Assembly: GCA_023665425.1 (NCBI GenBank)
Contig: JAMPDX010000009.1
Span: 1-43,609, forward strand
Origin: Muribaculaceae bacterium
Lineage (GTDB): Bacteria > Bacteroidota > Bacteroidia > Bacteroidales > Muribaculaceae
Length of the DNA stretch: 43,609 bases
Direction: 5' to 3'
The notes below the pieces were generated by a model. It was not told the DNA's origin, ran no database searches, and saw only the letters and a program-made list of their open reading frames with translations. A program made the position numbers and the translations under genes. Shown piece by piece: positions 8,671-16,337 of the stretch (positions within the stretch are counted from its first letter, which is position 1; every line of letters starts with the position of its first letter).

Positions 8671-9663
8671 TCACTTGCCTCGTCGCATTTCCACCTCTTG
8701 AGCCTCGTTGCGGCCATGGCGCAGGAGTATTTTCCAGACGTATGCCCGGATAAACCCGGTGCCGTAGCCATACAATTGTATAAGGCTTGTTATTACCCCT
8801 AAAGAGCCTATTTTAAGGCTCTTTGTGCTGATGATACCCACAACCCACACTGCGAGGATATAAATGACCAGAGGGAGGATAAACCACCAATGCCACAAGC
8901 TCAGCAAAATTAGTATTATAGAGCCGACAGTAAACAGGGCCGGCAGAGTGTGTACCAGCTTCATGGAGCCGGGATATAGGAGCTGCAAGGTGATACGGCT
9001 CATGCCGAACACATACACCTGACGCCAGAATTTGCGCAGGCTGATACGGCGCTTGTGAAATACTCTTACCGTGCGAAACAGTGCTATTGAGAAGCCGGCG
9101 AGACGTATGCGCGTGCTCATGTCGATGTCCTCGCTGAACATCTCGCGGAACCCACCAACTTTTTCATATACAGCACGGGAGAAGCCCATGTTGAATGTTC
9201 TTGGCACAAACTTCTCCATCTGCACCTTGCCGCCACGGATGCCGCCGGTGGTCAGCAGTGAGGTCATGGAGTAGTTGATAGCCTTCTGTATGTCGGTAAA
9301 TGATGAGTGAGCATCATCCGGGCCACCAAAACAATCTGTGGAATGCTCCTTGAGGCACTCTCGCAGCCTCTCGATGTAGTCAGGGGGTAAAATACAGTCA
9401 GAGTCGACGAAGACGAAATAGTCTCCATCGGCTCTGTCTATACCGTAATTGCGGGCTATTGAGCGCCCTTCATTATCTTTGTAGAAGTATTTAATATCAA
9501 GAGTGTCGGCGTATTGCTCGCAGACCTTTTGACATGGGAGAGATGAGCCATCCTCCACTATGATAGCCTCGAAACCATGGTCGGTCTGTTGCTGCAGAGA
9601 GGCGAGCAAGTCTGCCACCTCGGCTTCGCGGTTATACACCGGCACTATTATCGAGAACTTCAT
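8671..9663 (-). CDS. Family 2 glycosyltransferase, membrane-associated
   Basis: Encodes 330 residues. The N-terminal GT-A fold is clear: FSIIVPVYNREAEV, EAIIVEDGSS and the DxD metal motif in FVFVDSDCILPPDY (about residues 93-106), then MGFSRAVYEKVGGFREMFSE and the acidic EDIDMSTRIRLAG acceptor-side motif. The C-terminal third carries two or three hydrophobic helices (about 235-285) and a possible amphipathic one, as in glycan-synthesis transferases at the inner membrane. It lies 49 nt downstream of efp on the same strand and may share its transcript. Its 3' end faces the haem operon with an 8-nt gap. Donor and acceptor sugars cannot be deduced. Confidence 0.87.
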   Translation of the reverse strand: MKFSIIVPVYNREAEVADLLASLQQQTDHGFEAIIVEDGSSLPCQKVCEQYADTLDIKYFYKDNEGRSIARNYGIDRADGDYFVFVDSDCILPPDYIERLRECLKEHSTDCFGGPDDAHSSFTDIQKAINYSMTSLLTTGGIRGGKVQMEKFVPRTFNMGFSRAVYEKVGGFREMFSEDIDMSTRIRLAGFSIALFRTVRVFHKRRISLRKFWRQVYVFGMSRITLQLLYPGSMKLVHTLPALFTVGSIILILLSLWHWWFILPLVIYILAVWVVGIISTKSLKIGSLGVITSLIQLYGYGTGFIRAYVWKILLRHGRNEAQEVEMRRGK

Positions 9664-9712
9664 AATAGTTAGAGGACAAATATTGAGAATTCCGGAAAGC
9701 CGGTTATCAATC

Positions 9713-10279
9713 TTAAGCTTTTACGCGGCTTACGTATGAACCGTCGCGAGTGTCAACCTCGATGCTCTCGCCCTCGTTGATGAAGAGGGGAACACGTACA
9801 GTAGCGCCGGTCTCAACAGTAGCGGGTTTGAGTGTGTTGGTAGCAGTATCACCCTTCAGGCCGGGCTCTGTGTAAGTGATTTTGAGCACAGTCTTGGTTG
9901 GCATCTCAGCGTACAACACGGTGTCTGTTGAAGCGTCAGAAACCACCTCAACCACGTCGCCCTCCTTCATGAAAGCAGCGCCGGTGACGAGGTCCTTGCT
10001 GATAGGCACCTGGTCGAATGTCTCTTGATTCATGAAGATATCATCGCCACCTTCACTGTAAAGGAATTGATAGGGGCGACGCTCTACACGTACATCTTCG
10101 AGCTTCTCACCGATGTTGAAGCGGCGCTCGAGCACGCGGCCGTCGACTACATCTTTCAGCTTGGTGCGCATGAAAGTGTTGCCCTTACCGGGCTTTACGT
10201 GAAGGAATTCAATTACGAAATAAAGACGGCCATCCATGCGGATACATGTGCCGTTTTTGATGTCTTGAGCGTTAATCAT
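9713..10279 (-). CDS. efp: Translation elongation factor P
   Basis: Encodes 188 residues with the three-domain EF-P pattern: an N-terminal KOW-like domain (INAQDIKNGTCIRMDG), the tip loop HVKPGKGNTF with the conserved Lys at about residue 32, the OB domain starting near TKLKDVVDGR, and the C-terminal signature GLKGDTATNTLKPATVETGA followed by VPLFINEGE. EF-P relieves ribosome stalling at polyproline. No lysine-modifying enzyme gene is in the window, so the modification state is unknown. A consensus promoter lies about 70-100 nt upstream. The glycosyltransferase follows after 49 nt. Confidence 0.97.
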   Translation of the reverse strand: MINAQDIKNGTCIRMDGRLYFVIEFLHVKPGKGNTFMRTKLKDVVDGRVLERRFNIGEKLEDVRVERRPYQFLYSEGGDDIFMNQETFDQVPISKDLVTGAAFMKEGDVVEVVSDASTDTVLYAEMPTKTVLKITYTEPGLKGDTATNTLKPATVETGATVRVPLFINEGESIEVDTRDGSYVSRVKA

Positions 10280-10347
10280 CTTATTTATAGAGTGTTATAT
10301 TAAATCTTGCGGCAAGGATGACGTGTCAGTCACCACTATTGCGACTG

Positions 10348-10379
10348 CAAAGTTAATAATAATTTCGTGCTGAGACAAA
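10348..10379 (-). promoter_or_regulatory. Promoter of efp
   Basis: Read on the - strand: TTTG (complement of CAAA at 10376-10379), 20 nt, TAACTTTG (complement of 10348-10355). This is a perfect match to the Bacteroidota -33/-7 consensus, directed at efp with a leader of about 60 nt. Confidence 0.82.
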
Positions 10380-10420
10380 TTTTTTGCCCCTTTGCGTGTT
10401 ATATTATTGTTACTTTTTAT

Positions 10421-10428
10421 TATTTTTG
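10421..10428 (+). promoter_or_regulatory. Probable -7 element for the 5'-nucleotidase gene
   Basis: TATTTTTG at 10421-10428 fits TAnnTTTG and is about 70 nt before the ATG at 10500. No good TTTG is present at the usual spacing (the nearest, at 10391, is 26 nt away), so only the -7 element is supported. It is back-to-back with the efp promoter. Confidence 0.5.
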
Positions 10429-10499
10429 CACAACATTCTCGGGCATGACCCGTGTGTGAGCACAATATTCACATCTTATAACAAGCCCTTAATGATACG

Positions 10500-12065
10500 A
10501 TGAAAAAATTATTATTGAAAGCCAAGCTGCTTATAACTCTCATAGCAATGGCCGGGGCAGCCGGCTTGTGTGCCCAAAATCTTGTGATACTGCACACCAA
10601 CGATACTCATTCCCATATCGATGCCGAGAATGGTGTAGGGGGCGTGCTCCAACGCAAGGCGTTGATAGACAGCGTGAGGAATGCCGAGAAGAATGTCGTT
10701 GTGGTAGATGCCGGCGACATTGTGCAGGGTTCATTATACTTCAAGCTCTTTGGTGGCCAAGTAGAGTACCCCCTTATGGATATGATGGGGTATGACATAC
10801 AGATACTCGGTAATCATGAGTTTGACAACGGCATTGAGTCTCTCGCCAAATATTACAAGCGAGGGGGAGCAGCCAAGCTGTCTGCCAACTATGACTTCAG
10901 CAATACCCCTCTCAAGGGGGTATTTGACCCATATATCATCAAGAAAATCGGTGGTAAAAAGGTGGGCTTCTTCGGCCTGAACCTCAAGCCGGAGGGTATC
11001 ATCAGCACAGCCAATTATAAGGGACTGGTCTACAATGATATAATCGAGTCAGCCAACAAGACCGCTGCCGAGCTCAAGGCAAAGGGTTGTGAACTTGTGG
11101 TGGCTGTCTCTCACATTGGCTACTCCGACAACTCGGAGAACCCGCAGACCACTGATGTGGATGTAGCACGCGCTTCAAAGGATATAGATATCATCATCTC
11201 GGGCCACTCTCATGAACTTGTGAGCCCACAGACGGCCGATGTGCGCCCCAATATCATAATGAACGCCAACGGCAAACCGGTGCTCATTGAGCAGACCGGG
11301 CGTTACGGAGCCAATCTCGGCTACATCAAGATTGATTTAAGCAACACTCCGACAGTCAAAGAAGCCAAAATGATACCGGTGGCCGGTGTCAACCCTGCAA
11401 AATTTGACAAGAAGATAGCCGGCTTCATTGCCCCCTTCCGCGCAAAAGTCGATTCTATCAATGCCCGCCAGATAGCTGTCTGCGACGTCAATATGTTGAA
11501 TACCAAAGTATATACATCCTCTGCGCCCCTCTCCAATATGGCGGCGGATATAGTATATGAGTACGCCAATCAGGTGGCAGACTCACTCAATTATCACCCT
11601 ATAGACCTCGCGCTCATCAACAGCGGTGGTATACGTATGCCCATGGATGCCGGGGTCATCACCGAGGGGCAGATACTCTCCACATTCCCCTTTGTCAATT
11701 ATGTGGAAATAGTAGAAATGCCCGGCTCTGTGCTCAGCGAAGTGCTCACTCAGGCCGCGCTGCAAAAAGGGCAGGCTGTAAGCTTTGGTGTATGGATAGG
11801 CCTTGACTCTGAGGGACAAAAAGTCGAGTCGATACTTATAGATGGCCAAACTATTGAGCCGGAACGCACTTATAGCGTGGCTACACTTGACTATCTTGCC
11901 GGAGGTGGCGACTATCTCTCCGATTTCAAAAAGGCCACCAGTGTATGGCGAGACAGTAAGGAATTATGCGCTCCGGTAATGCAATATATTGTAAACATGG
12001 GTAAGGCCGGCATACCTATAAATCCTGATCCGAGGCCCCGCATCGTGACCGTAAAACGATTTTAG
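10500..12065 (+). CDS. Secreted 5'-nucleotidase / cyclic phosphodiesterase family phosphoesterase
   Basis: Encodes 521 residues: signal peptide (to about residue 26, GLCAQ), then an N-terminal calcineurin-like metallophosphoesterase domain with the metal motifs HTNDTHSH, VDAGDIVQG, LGNHEFDNG, SHIGYSD and ISGHSHE, and a C-terminal 5'-nucleotidase domain with INSGGIRMPMDAGVITEGQI, TFPFVNYVEI and YLAGGGDYL. It should hydrolyse extracytoplasmic nucleotides or cyclic nucleotides for phosphate and nucleoside salvage. Some Bacteroidales carry the two domains as separate adjacent genes. Here they are fused as in E. coli UshA. It is 20 nt upstream of the GH3 gene and probably co-transcribed with it. 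Confidence 0.93.
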   Translation: MKKLLLKAKLLITLIAMAGAAGLCAQNLVILHTNDTHSHIDAENGVGGVLQRKALIDSVRNAEKNVVVVDAGDIVQGSLYFKLFGGQVEYPLMDMMGYDIQILGNHEFDNGIESLAKYYKRGGAAKLSANYDFSNTPLKGVFDPYIIKKIGGKKVGFFGLNLKPEGIISTANYKGLVYNDIIESANKTAAELKAKGCELVVAVSHIGYSDNSENPQTTDVDVARASKDIDIIISGHSHELVSPQTADVRPNIIMNANGKPVLIEQTGRYGANLGYIKIDLSNTPTVKEAKMIPVAGVNPAKFDKKIAGFIAPFRAKVDSINARQIAVCDVNMLNTKVYTSSAPLSNMAADIVYEYANQVADSLNYHPIDLALINSGGIRMPMDAGVITEGQILSTFPFVNYVEIVEMPGSVLSEVLTQAALQKGQAVSFGVWIGLDSEGQKVESILIDGQTIEPERTYSVATLDYLAGGGDYLSDFKKATSVWRDSKELCAPVMQYIVNMGKAGIPINPDPRPRIVTVKRF

Positions 12066-12068
12066 GCA

Positions 12069-12085
12069 GCTGTTCAATTTAAATT
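12069..12085 (+). repeat. Solo fragment resembling the terminal repeat of the 272-bp element
   Basis: These 17 bases (GCTGTTCAATTTAAATT) match the terminal repeat of the element at 15986-16257 (GCTGCTCAATTTAAATT) at 16 of 17 positions. They sit exactly in the short gap between the 5'-nucleotidase stop and the ATG of the next gene. It could be the remnant of an excised element or a chance A/T-rich match. Confidence 0.45.
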
Positions 12086-13237
12086 ATGAAAGCGGGAGCC
12101 GTAGCCATAATTTGTGCATGCTTCGCCACCATCACCGGTGGCTTCGACTCCTGCGCCCGCTCCGGCTCGACGTCAGACTCTGATCAGGCTGCCAAAGCAG
12201 CTATACTCTCGCCGTACGACAGGACAGAGGCGGCCAATGCATGGGCAGACTCCGTAATCAGCACTATGACTCACGCCGAGCTGGTGGGGCAAGTGCTTAT
12301 GCCGGCCTCATATGCCAATACTGATGCTGCCACGATAGAACAACTGCTGCGCTACTGCAACGAGCTGAAGGTGGGCAGTATAGCTTTCCACAAGGGGAGC
12401 ATGACCTCCATGCGGCAAATAGCAGATACCCTCAATGCCACCGCTACCCTACCTCTCTTTCTGGGTATTGATGCCGAAAACGGACTCGGGATGCGGTTGG
12501 AGGGCGCCACTATTTATCCGTTGAATTACCAACTGACAGACTCCACCCAGACTCAGCTATATGACTATGGGCACAATGTGGGCTTGGAGTGCGGAGAGAC
12601 AGGCATAAACATGGTCTTCGGGCCCGTGCTCGATGTTGTGCCCGGCCCCGGGTGGTATATGTACAAGCGCTCACTCGGCTCTGATCCTCAGCGTGTGGCC
12701 GACCTTGGCGCTGCATACGCCCGCGGACTGCATGACACCGGGGTAATACCGGTGGCCAAGCATTTCCCGGGACACGGATATACCCACACCGACCCTCATG
12801 TATGGATACCTATTATTGGGCGCAGCAAGCAGGAATTTACCGACATTGACCTATTGCCGTTCCAAAAATATATAGACCAAGGGTTTCCGGCAATTATGGC
12901 CGCCCATGTGGCTGTGCCGGCACTGTCGGGAGACACCTTGCCGGCAGACTTTTCCACCAAAATCATCAATCAGCTCCTTCGCAAAAACATGGGCTATAAC
13001 GGTCTGGTCATCTCCGATGCTATAAATATGGGGGCTGTAAAGACCATCCGCGACAATTCCATGGCACCCCCCGTGAGAGCTCTATTGGCCGGAGTGGATA
13101 TGATCCTCGCGCCGGCTGATACTCATGAGGCACAAAGGCAGATTCTGGCAGCGCTGAATTCTGGTCAGCTGCCATTGGATATATTAAAGGCTCACGTACA
13201 CCGCATTCTATTCCACAAATATTTGTTCCTAAGGTGA
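12086..13237 (+). CDS. Family 3 glycoside hydrolase, NagZ-like beta-N-acetylhexosaminidase
   Basis: Encodes 383 residues with a probable signal or lipoprotein signal (a Cys near residue 23). The GH3 barrel shows LFLGIDAENGLGMRL, INMVFGPVLDVV, the NagZ signature AKHFPGHGYTHTDPH (about residues 224-239, with the Asp-His acid/base pair) and the nucleophile Asp in LVISDAINMGAV. Such enzymes cleave GlcNAc from peptidoglycan muropeptides or similar beta-N-acetylhexosaminides. An exported form acts in the periplasm or outside the cell. The beta-lactamase-like domain fused to GH3 in some Bacteroidales homologues is absent. It follows the 5'-nucleotidase by 20 nt and converges on ung. Confidence 0.87.
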   Translation: MKAGAVAIICACFATITGGFDSCARSGSTSDSDQAAKAAILSPYDRTEAANAWADSVISTMTHAELVGQVLMPASYANTDAATIEQLLRYCNELKVGSIAFHKGSMTSMRQIADTLNATATLPLFLGIDAENGLGMRLEGATIYPLNYQLTDSTQTQLYDYGHNVGLECGETGINMVFGPVLDVVPGPGWYMYKRSLGSDPQRVADLGAAYARGLHDTGVIPVAKHFPGHGYTHTDPHVWIPIIGRSKQEFTDIDLLPFQKYIDQGFPAIMAAHVAVPALSGDTLPADFSTKIINQLLRKNMGYNGLVISDAINMGAVKTIRDNSMAPPVRALLAGVDMILAPADTHEAQRQILAALNSGQLPLDILKAHVHRILFHKYLFLR

Positions 13238-13247
13238 TGGCAACCTG

Positions 13248-13910
13248 TCACCATTCTATCGGCGCGAGGCCATGCTTCACCAGATAGCTATTAGCCTGCG
13301 AAAAGTGATGATTGCCAAAGAAGCCCCTGTAGGCGCTCAATGGTGAGGGGTGGGCCGAACTGAGCACAAGATGACGCGAACGGTCTATAAAGGCCCCTTT
13401 GCGCGCAGCATCACTCCCCCACAACATGAATACAAGGTGTTCTCGCTTCTCTGCCAACTCATGCACCACGCGGTCTGTGAACTGTTCCCACCCGATACCG
13501 CTGTGAGATCTGGGTGTGTGCGCCCTCACTGTAAGCGAAGAGTTGAGCAACAACACTCCCTGGCGAGCCCAGCGTGTCAAATCCCCATTTACAGGCATCG
13601 GAGCACCAGTGTCCGAGCTCACCTCCTTGAAGATGTTTATCAGCGATGGTGGCATACGCACGTCAGGAGCTACGGAGAAACATAGCCCGTTGGCCTGACC
13701 GGGACCATGATACGGGTCCTGACCTATTATCACCACCTTAGTGTCTTGGAATGGCGAAGCGTCGAAGGCCGCAAATATCTTCCCGCCGGGAGGATACACC
13801 ACTCCGGAGGCATACTCAGCCTTAACCATATCCGTCAACGTCTTGAAATACGGCTTGTCAAACTCATCGGCCAACAGTGTGCGCCAGCTCTCTTCTATAC
13901 GTACATTCAT
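13248..13910 (-). CDS. ung: Uracil-DNA glycosylase, family 1
   Basis: Encodes 220 residues with the catalytic water-activating motif GQDPYHGPGQANGLCFSV, the LLLNSSLTVRAH strand, the VFMLWGSDAARKG segment and the DNA-intercalation loop HPSPLSAYRGFFGNHHFS. Family 1 enzymes excise uracil from DNA to start base excision repair. Length and motifs are normal. It ends 10 nt from the GH3 gene (convergent). The -7 promoter element lies only four nt before the ATG, so the mRNA may have almost no leader. Confidence 0.97.
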   Translation of the reverse strand: MNVRIEESWRTLLADEFDKPYFKTLTDMVKAEYASGVVYPPGGKIFAAFDASPFQDTKVVIIGQDPYHGPGQANGLCFSVAPDVRMPPSLINIFKEVSSDTGAPMPVNGDLTRWARQGVLLLNSSLTVRAHTPRSHSGIGWEQFTDRVVHELAEKREHLVFMLWGSDAARKGAFIDRSRHLVLSSAHPSPLSAYRGFFGNHHFSQANSYLVKHGLAPIEW

Positions 13911-13914
13911 GTGG

Positions 13915-13922
13915 CAAAGTTA
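13915..13922 (-). promoter_or_regulatory. -7 element of ung, very close to the start codon
   Basis: The complement of 13915-13922 reads TAACTTTG, a perfect TAnnTTTG. Transcription would begin at or within a few bases of the ATG (13908-13910). A CAAA on the + strand at 13934-13937 is too close to be a normal -33 element. Confidence 0.55.
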
Positions 13923-13959
13923 CAAAAAAATGTCAAATTAAAAATACCACCCTTGAGAT

Positions 13960-13990
13960 TTTGCAGTTATCATATTTTTTATTACCTTTG
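13960..13990 (+). promoter_or_regulatory. Promoter of the 665-residue DNA-binding-like protein
   Basis: TTTG (13960-13963), 19 nt, then TACCTTTG (13983-13990) matches the phylum consensus. It is 19 nt upstream of the ATG at 14010, so the leader would be about 12 nt. Confidence 0.78.
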
Positions 13991-14009
13991 CGGTACTAAT
14001 AAATAATTT

Positions 14010-16007
14010 ATGAGAACCGTCCTGCTTAAAATCAAATACTTGCATCCCGAACAACGCGTGGCATTAGACCGCAGCTTGCTGAAGGAATATTATGGCCTGT
14101 CTGTTAGAGCTCAAAACGTAGGTAGAGATTTCACTAACACTGAGACAATAATTGCGCATACCTACCCGGAGGTGCATTTTGATGGTCTGCATTTGCCTAA
14201 TTGCGGCGATAAGACACAAAATGAGATACGCATGTGTCTGGGGCGGATGAGGATGATAATTGATAATTTCATATCGGGGATTGACATCAGCAATCCCATG
14301 CCGCTATTCTCGCATAAGGAAGAATTACGTACCGAATTAAGATACAAATACCCATTCCTCAAGGAGCCACAGTTGGAGCAGATAGTAACCTTTGAAGACC
14401 GGCAGGGGCATCTCCCAATGCTCTATATCATCGAGCAATATATGCTGTCAACCAACCAGTCGGCACAAGTGGTAATAAAGGATTATTTCGGAATCAATGC
14501 TGAGCATAAGTGTTACTCCACTGCAGAGATTGCCTCAAGGGTAGAACTCACAAGAGAGCGTTGCCGACAACTTACCATATCCGCATTCCCACTCGAATAT
14601 GCCGATTTTAATGATTACGTCAACGGAGAGCTGCAGTCCATGCTATATGATGTAATTCTATCAGATGACCCGATTTTGGACCGCCTGCAGCTAGAAAATA
14701 TGCTGCATGAAGACAAGGAGCACACCATGCATCTTATCGCAGCCCTGATAGACACCCATATCCTCACCAGTGTAGCCGATGATGCCCCGAAAGCCATAGT
14801 CCGCATATCATTGGCCCGAAGCATCAAACTCCGCGCGGCTGCCACATCCCTACGCAGAGTGATTGAGAAAGTGGTACATACTGCGGAATACGAACTCGAC
14901 CTGCTGCCATACATCGAGTCAAATATGCTGAAGCATAGTGAGTCGGACGTAAAGCCACTGCTGCTCCTGTTCATGCAATATCTGCAGCACAACTACAAAG
15001 CAAAGCCCAAATCGGAGCACATCGCCATTATGCCCCCAAATAAGCTGGATGTGGTAGACTGTGCCGCAAACATCTTGCGCGAAAAGGGTGAGCCACTTTC
15101 TATTCAAGATCTTTGGGACGAATTCTGCAAAAAATACCCCAAGCATCACATCTCCAATATGCCCTATTTCAAATTCCTGCTTTGCCAAAGCGATGTGGTG
15201 CGTCCCAAGGGAAAAACCGGCATGTATCTGCTCACTGAATGGAAAGATCATTTTATGGGCACTATGTCAGACTATATATATGAGATTGTCAGCAATGAAG
15301 CGGCTCCTGTTTCAATGACCTACTTGATGGAAAAGGTCACCTCACAATTCCCGAATGCCAACAAAAGCAGTGTGCACAATCTCATGTATCTCTGCAAGAA
15401 ACACAAATATATCTTCTTTGAGAATGACATGATTGGCCTGAAGGATTGTGTATACGAGACCAACGAGCTGCGGGAACGCAAAGTGGTGCAACGCCAAAGT
15501 TTCGAGAAAAATCTCAGTCGTCTGGAGACATTCTTCAAGGAAAAAGGCAGGTACCCTCTCTTGATAAAGGGCTACCTTGACGAGGAAGATGCTTACCTGT
15601 TCCGGTGGATGGCAAATGTGCGCTCCAACAATATTGTGATAAATGAGGCTCAGCATGCCGCTTTTGACCAACTGCTCGCGCGTTTTGACACTATACCCGG
15701 CAATGCCTACGAATATAAATTTAAACAGACCTGCTGCGAAATTGAACGCATAGTCAGAGAGACCGGTGCGTTGCCCAACTACAAAGAATATAACCTGCTG
15801 CGAGTGTGGTACACAATTCAGCGAAGAAAATATACTCAGTACACTGACAACAGACGCCTCTATTTCCAAGAGCTGGAAGATACGCTTGACACCCTCCTGC
15901 ATCGAAACACTGATATCAAACACTCTTTAGAGCCCGATGATGGCAAGCATTATCATACCCCCTCGCTGTTTGATATGCCCGACAATATAAGTGGCTGCTC
16001 AATTTAA
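14010..16007 (+). CDS. Large putative DNA-binding regulator with alpha-CTD-like and sigma region 4-like motifs
   Basis: Encodes 665 residues with no signal peptide. Near residues 58-80, GLHLPNCGDKTQNEIRMCL resembles the helix-hairpin-helix of the RNA polymerase alpha C-terminal domain (compare [12 protein letters not shown] in this genome's rpoA). Near 170-195, YSTAEIASRVELTRERCRQL resembles the sigma-70 region 4 helix-turn-helix (ERVRQ pattern). Around 350-412 and 415-470 are two winged-helix-like segments (ANILREKGEPLSIQDLWDEF; YEIVSNEAAPVSMTYLMEKV), like HARE-HTH domains. About 490-640 is helical with helicase-associated-like spacing (RLETFFKEKGRYPL). I know no named family. Its last residues and stop codon lie inside a repeat element. 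A transcription-linked role is inference. Confidence 0.82.
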   Translation: MRTVLLKIKYLHPEQRVALDRSLLKEYYGLSVRAQNVGRDFTNTETIIAHTYPEVHFDGLHLPNCGDKTQNEIRMCLGRMRMIIDNFISGIDISNPMPLFSHKEELRTELRYKYPFLKEPQLEQIVTFEDRQGHLPMLYIIEQYMLSTNQSAQVVIKDYFGINAEHKCYSTAEIASRVELTRERCRQLTISAFPLEYADFNDYVNGELQSMLYDVILSDDPILDRLQLENMLHEDKEHTMHLIAALIDTHILTSVADDAPKAIVRISLARSIKLRAAATSLRRVIEKVVHTAEYELDLLPYIESNMLKHSESDVKPLLLLFMQYLQHNYKAKPKSEHIAIMPPNKLDVVDCAANILREKGEPLSIQDLWDEFCKKYPKHHISNMPYFKFLLCQSDVVRPKGKTGMYLLTEWKDHFMGTMSDYIYEIVSNEAAPVSMTYLMEKVTSQFPNANKSSVHNLMYLCKKHKYIFFENDMIGLKDCVYETNELRERKVVQRQSFEKNLSRLETFFKEKGRYPLLIKGYLDEEDAYLFRWMANVRSNNIVINEAQHAAFDQLLARFDTIPGNAYEYKFKQTCCEIERIVRETGALPNYKEYNLLRVWYTIQRRKYTQYTDNRRLYFQELEDTLDTLLHRNTDIKHSLEPDDGKHYHTPSLFDMPDNISGCSI

Positions 16008-16257
16008 ATTGAACTTTATACCGAGCGAATTTTTGCGCAGATTTTGCAAGTTGAAGAAGGAGTTATGCGGGCATAACGACTGATGAAATCGATTAAGCGA
16101 GAGCAGAAGTCAAGCTTGCTTGGATTATGCCGAGCGTGTACCGATTACCTGAAAGGAAACTTGGCAAAAGATACCAAAAATGCGCCGGGACATAGGGCTC
16201 TAAATATAAATGGGCATAGCCACATAAAGTTTAATTTAAATTGAGCAGACACTTATA
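15986..16257 (+). repeat. 272-bp MITE-like element (family 2) with the shared hairpin core
   Basis: Ends are inverted repeats: TATAAGTG-G-CTGCTCAATTTAAATT at 15986-16010 and its complement, differing at one base, at about 16233-16257. Pairing continues for several bases inward (GAACTTTAT). Inside, GCGAATTTTTG and ATTTTGCAAGT pair with ACTTGGCAAAA and CAAAAATGCGC. The core at 16057-16082 reads AAGGAG, TTATGC, GG, GCATAA, CGACTG. No transposase is encoded. The left end overlaps the 3' end of the 665-residue gene, providing its last codons and TAA. The rest fills the gap to the pullulanase gene. Confidence 0.83.
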
Positions 16258-16337
16258 ATAATTATACGTTTCGCTCGTTGTTAATTTAGACAACATCAGT
16301 CTTTTATCGACGTTTTACGCAATATAACTCGAAATTC

